Below, in pieces: positions 5,592 through 7,045 of a stretch of 7,045 nucleotides of DNA (position 1 is the stretch's first letter; every line of letters starts with the position of its first letter). This DNA comes from Verrucomicrobiota bacterium (lineage in GTDB: Bacteria; Verrucomicrobiota; Verrucomicrobiia; Methylacidiphilales; Verrucolacustridaceae), in assembly GCA_010024525.1 (NCBI GenBank), contig RGGS01000063.1, positions 1 to 7,045 on the forward strand, given 5' to 3'. A model generated the notes under the pieces. It was not told where the DNA came from. It searched no databases and saw only the letters and a program-made list of their open reading frames with translations. The position numbers and the translations under genes were made by a program.

Positions 5592-5819
5592 GTGAAGATT
5601 CTGTCCCAGGCTTTTCGGAAAAAGTATCGTGATCCTCAGGGACCCGGCCTGCCCCGGGGGTTGATCATGGAGATCCGGGCTGTCCTTTGGGTTGGGTTCC
5701 TGATCCTGGCAGGTTTCGCGTTTTGGTGGGGATCCCAACAGCTGGAAAAGGCCGCGTATTTCGGAGATAAAAAACTGGAGCGACTCCCTACGGCCGCGGG
5801 GAAAGAAAGTCAGCCGTGA
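5592..5819 (+). CDS. Small single-pass membrane protein, hypothetical
   Basis: Up to 75 aa from GTG 5592, or 50 aa from the internal ATG at 5667. The shorter start has a better ribosome-binding site (GGGGG about 7 bases upstream) and places the hydrophobic helix AVLWVGFLILAGFAFWW right after a short N terminus; the longer version adds a basic segment (SQAFRKKYRDPQG). The helix is followed by a charged tail ending KESQP. No family is recognised. Its TGA overlaps the next gene's start as GTGA (5816-5819), a typical sign of translational coupling. The topology with a short N terminus suggests a small membrane anchor or a subunit of something larger, but no partner complex is identifiable here. 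Confidence 0.6.
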   Translation: MKILSQAFRKKYRDPQGPGLPRGLIMEIRAVLWVGFLILAGFAFWWGSQQLEKAAYFGDKKLERLPTAAGKESQP

Positions 5820-6016
5820 AACCGAATCTTTTTCCGAAAAGCAGCTCCATGTACCCCCGGGCGGTCATGGAAAGCCTGTTGCTCAAGGCCGAGTGGTGGC
5901 GGGAGCGCAACCTGCAAGAGATGCCGCTGATGGGCGAGGAACGGTTGCGAAAGGAGGGGGAGAACAAGGCTTTGCTGTGGATGATCGAAAATATGAGGAA
6001 GGAACTGAGGGACTAA
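5816..6016 (+). CDS. Small soluble helical protein, hypothetical
   Basis: A 66-aa protein from GTG 5816, overlapping the preceding gene by four bases; an internal ATG at 5849 (MYPRAVMES) is an alternative start. The sequence is highly charged and probably a helical hairpin, with SLLLKAEWWRERNLQEM and then ERLRKEGENKALLWMIENMRKEL. There is no signal peptide, membrane helix or metal-binding motif. The overlap implies production together with the membrane protein upstream, and the two may work as a pair, though this is inference. A 7-bp hairpin begins just after its TAA. Confidence 0.6.
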   Translation: MKPNLFPKSSSMYPRAVMESLLLKAEWWRERNLQEMPLMGEERLRKEGENKALLWMIENMRKELRD

Positions 6017-6017
6017 G

Positions 6018-6036
6018 GACCCCGGGAAACGGGGTC
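6018..6036. terminator. Perfect 7-bp hairpin between convergent genes
   Basis: GACCCCG (6018-6024), loop GGAAA, and CGGGGTC (6030-6036) begin one base after the TAA of the small gene, between it and the convergent outer-membrane gene ending at 6076. The placement fits a bidirectional transcription stop, but neither side has a T-tract, so it may act with Rho or simply protect RNA ends. Confidence 0.45.
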
Positions 6037-6075
6037 GGAGGTCGCAAAAGTCGGGATCCTGAACTAAGTTGGCGC

Positions 6076-6852
6076 TTAGAAACGGTAAAGAAAGTAGGCT
6101 TGGACGGACTGAGTGGCGGTGCCGTTGTCTGCCTGAACGAACTGAAAGAAAGAGCCACCGGTAAAATCCTGTGCCCCCGTGCCGGTGTACTTGTAGTAGA
6201 TGCCGGCCTGCATGTTGTCTTCAAAAGGGAAATTCAGGCCGAACTGGCCGGCGTAGGCAAAAGCCAAGGCGGTGCTGATGCCGTCGGAAGTCTCCATGTT
6301 GACTCCCTGGACCGTGGTGGTCTGCACCGCCGTCACCATGCCGCCGACGCTAAAACCGGCCGAAACAGTGAAGCGCGGGTCGATCGGAATGGTAAAAAGA
6401 AAGTTGGCCAGAATGGGGATCTGGTAATAGTCGCCTTGGAGGTTGACCTGTTGGCCGCCTTGAACGTTCTGGCTGCCGATGGTGAAACCGCTGTTGGGCT
6501 GAAGGTAGTTGAGGCTGTTGACCATAAAGCCCGGGGCGAACTCAAGGGCAAACCAGTCGGTAATCCGCGTGCCGATGGGCACATCCATGCGGAAGCCCGG
6601 GTCGTAGGATAGGAAGCCGCTGCTTGAGGTGATGGTGGTTCCACTGGTGGAGCCAGAAAACGGGTTGATATCGGTATTGCGGATGAGGGAAACGCCAAGA
6701 GCCGGGGTCACATACCAGTCCAGCCCGCCGCCCTCTTTGGCCTCCTCCATCATCCAGGGGGGAACGTAGTTTTCCTCCTCCGCGGGGGTCTGGGCGCAGC
6801 CCCAGGCAACTCCCAACAGCGCCGTGCCAAGGACGGTGAGGGAAAATTTCAC
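6076..6852 (-). CDS. Outer-membrane beta-barrel protein (OmpA/OmpW-like porin family fold)
   Basis: A 258-aa outer-membrane protein from GTG 6852. The signal peptide is residues 1-20 or so (MKFSLTVLGTALLGVAWG), with a likely signal peptidase I cut in or just after GCAQ; the Cys is not in a good lipobox, so a lipoprotein is unlikely. An acidic plug (AEEENYVPPWMMEEAKEGG) precedes about eight amphipathic strands, for example LDWYVTPALGVSLI, WFALEFAPGFMV, YYQIPILANFLFTIP, FTVSAGFSVGGM, LAFAYAGQFGLNFP and QAGIYYKYTG. The chain ends YFLYRF, the terminal Phe being the BAM recognition signal. An upstream in-frame TTG at 6942 is rejected because it would bury the signal peptide 30 residues in, and AGGAAAGGGGA lies directly before the GTG. 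A strand-forming family of unknown cargo; a role in transport, adhesion or envelope stability cannot be told. Confidence 0.85.
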   Translation of the reverse strand: MKFSLTVLGTALLGVAWGCAQTPAEEENYVPPWMMEEAKEGGGLDWYVTPALGVSLIRNTDINPFSGSTSGTTITSSSGFLSYDPGFRMDVPIGTRITDWFALEFAPGFMVNSLNYLQPNSGFTIGSQNVQGGQQVNLQGDYYQIPILANFLFTIPIDPRFTVSAGFSVGGMVTAVQTTTVQGVNMETSDGISTALAFAYAGQFGLNFPFEDNMQAGIYYKYTGTGAQDFTGGSFFQFVQADNGTATQSVQAYFLYRF

Positions 6853-6863
6853 TCCCCTTTCCT
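6853..6863 (-). promoter_or_regulatory. Ribosome-binding site deciding the GTG start
   Basis: On the minus strand AGGAAAGGGGA lies immediately before GTG 6852; AGGA is 7 bases away. It supports this start over the TTG at 6942. Confidence 0.6.
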
Positions 6864-6935
6864 GCCATGGGGGACGAAAATGGACGAGTCCACAGGGTAA
6901 GAGGTCGGGGCAAGATGCCAGTAGATTTGGGAAAA

Positions 6936-6966
6936 GTGACAATGTGGAATGTCACAGTAACGTAAC
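6936..6966. promoter_or_regulatory. Inverted repeat in a divergent promoter region, candidate operator
   Basis: GTGACA (6936-6941) and TGTCAC (6950-6955) form a perfect 6-bp inverted repeat with 8 bases between, followed by GTAACGTAAC (6957-6966), a tandem GTAAC. It lies between the minus-strand outer-membrane gene (start 6852) and the possible plus-strand gene (start 7001), so one protein could control both. No regulator can be named. Confidence 0.35.
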
Positions 6967-7000
6967 TGGAAAAATTCAGGAAGATGACCACGCTAACTCC

Positions 7001-7045
7001 ATGAACCACCCCCACTCACTTGCCATCCCCTACCTCGATCCGGGC
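7001..7045 (+). CDS. Start of a possible gene, truncated by the window end
   Basis: ATG 7001 opens a frame of 15 codons to the window end, reading MNHPHSLAIPYLDPG. It is too short to identify. AGGAAG at 6978-6983 is rather far upstream. A six-codon frame (ATG 6984, MTTLTP) directly follows that AGGAAG and its TGA overlaps this ATG. If that short frame is translated, it could pass ribosomes to this gene. Coding status is unproven; the divergent arrangement from the outer-membrane gene and the intergenic repeat are the supporting context. Confidence 0.4.
   Translation, partial: MNHPHSLAIPYLDPG

Noticed and set aside
5893..6612. 239-codon plus-strand frame opposite the beta-barrel gene
   Set aside because: Antisense of a protein with signal peptide, amphipathic strands and C-terminal Phe; the plus-strand product is a featureless Val/Gly/Lys-rich sequence.
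6853..6942. Longer barrel protein starting at TTG 6942
   Set aside because: It would add 30 residues ahead of a normal signal peptide, and the TTG lies inside the inverted repeat; the GTG at 6852 has a purine-rich ribosome-binding site.

Overview
This 7 kb window is an ordinary-looking bacterial chromosomal segment of moderately high GC. It most likely comes from the Verrucomicrobiota (perhaps Opitutae-like); this is inference, not proof. The main lineage clue is the C-terminal domain of the secreted protein at 3602-5386, which ends in FLRLKVTQP. That resembles the terminal domain found on many verrucomicrobial exported proteins. The outer-membrane barrel at 6076-6852 shows a Gram-negative envelope.

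Layout: (1) 2-535 (+) is the C-terminal half of PheS, cut by the window edge. (2) Converging on it from the minus strand is a compact three-gene cluster, read in the order small two-helix membrane protein (1747-1397), dCMP-deaminase-family enzyme (1387-971) and aspartate 1-decarboxylase PanD (919-551). (3) 1748-2003 is non-coding and repeat-rich: degenerate tandem 7-mers, a 16-bp hairpin built from copies of a 9-mer, and a perfect 7-bp hairpin. (4) tRNA-Tyr(GTA) lies on the minus strand at 2086-2004. (5) 2241-3026 (+) is an unrecognised 261-aa charged protein, followed at once by tRNA-Arg(ACG) and tRNA-Gly(TCC). (6) 3201-3600 is an AT-richer stretch with no convincing gene. (7) 3602-5386 (+) is a secreted propeller-like protein. 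(8) 5592-6016 (+) holds two tiny genes overlapping by four bases. (9) 6852-6076 (-) is an outer-membrane beta-barrel protein. (10) A possible new gene begins at 7001 (+) and runs off the window.

Functionally the window mixes housekeeping (phenylalanyl-tRNA synthesis, beta-alanine supply for coenzyme A, pyrimidine deoxynucleotide supply, three tRNAs) with envelope proteins of unknown role. I see no CRISPR array, transposase, toxin-antitoxin pair, phage gene or defence cassette. The points most worth a second look are the pore-loop-like membrane protein, the A73 tRNA-Gly, the intergenic repeats and hairpins, and related inverted repeats before the starts at 5592 and 7001/6852. No clearly new biological system is demonstrated.
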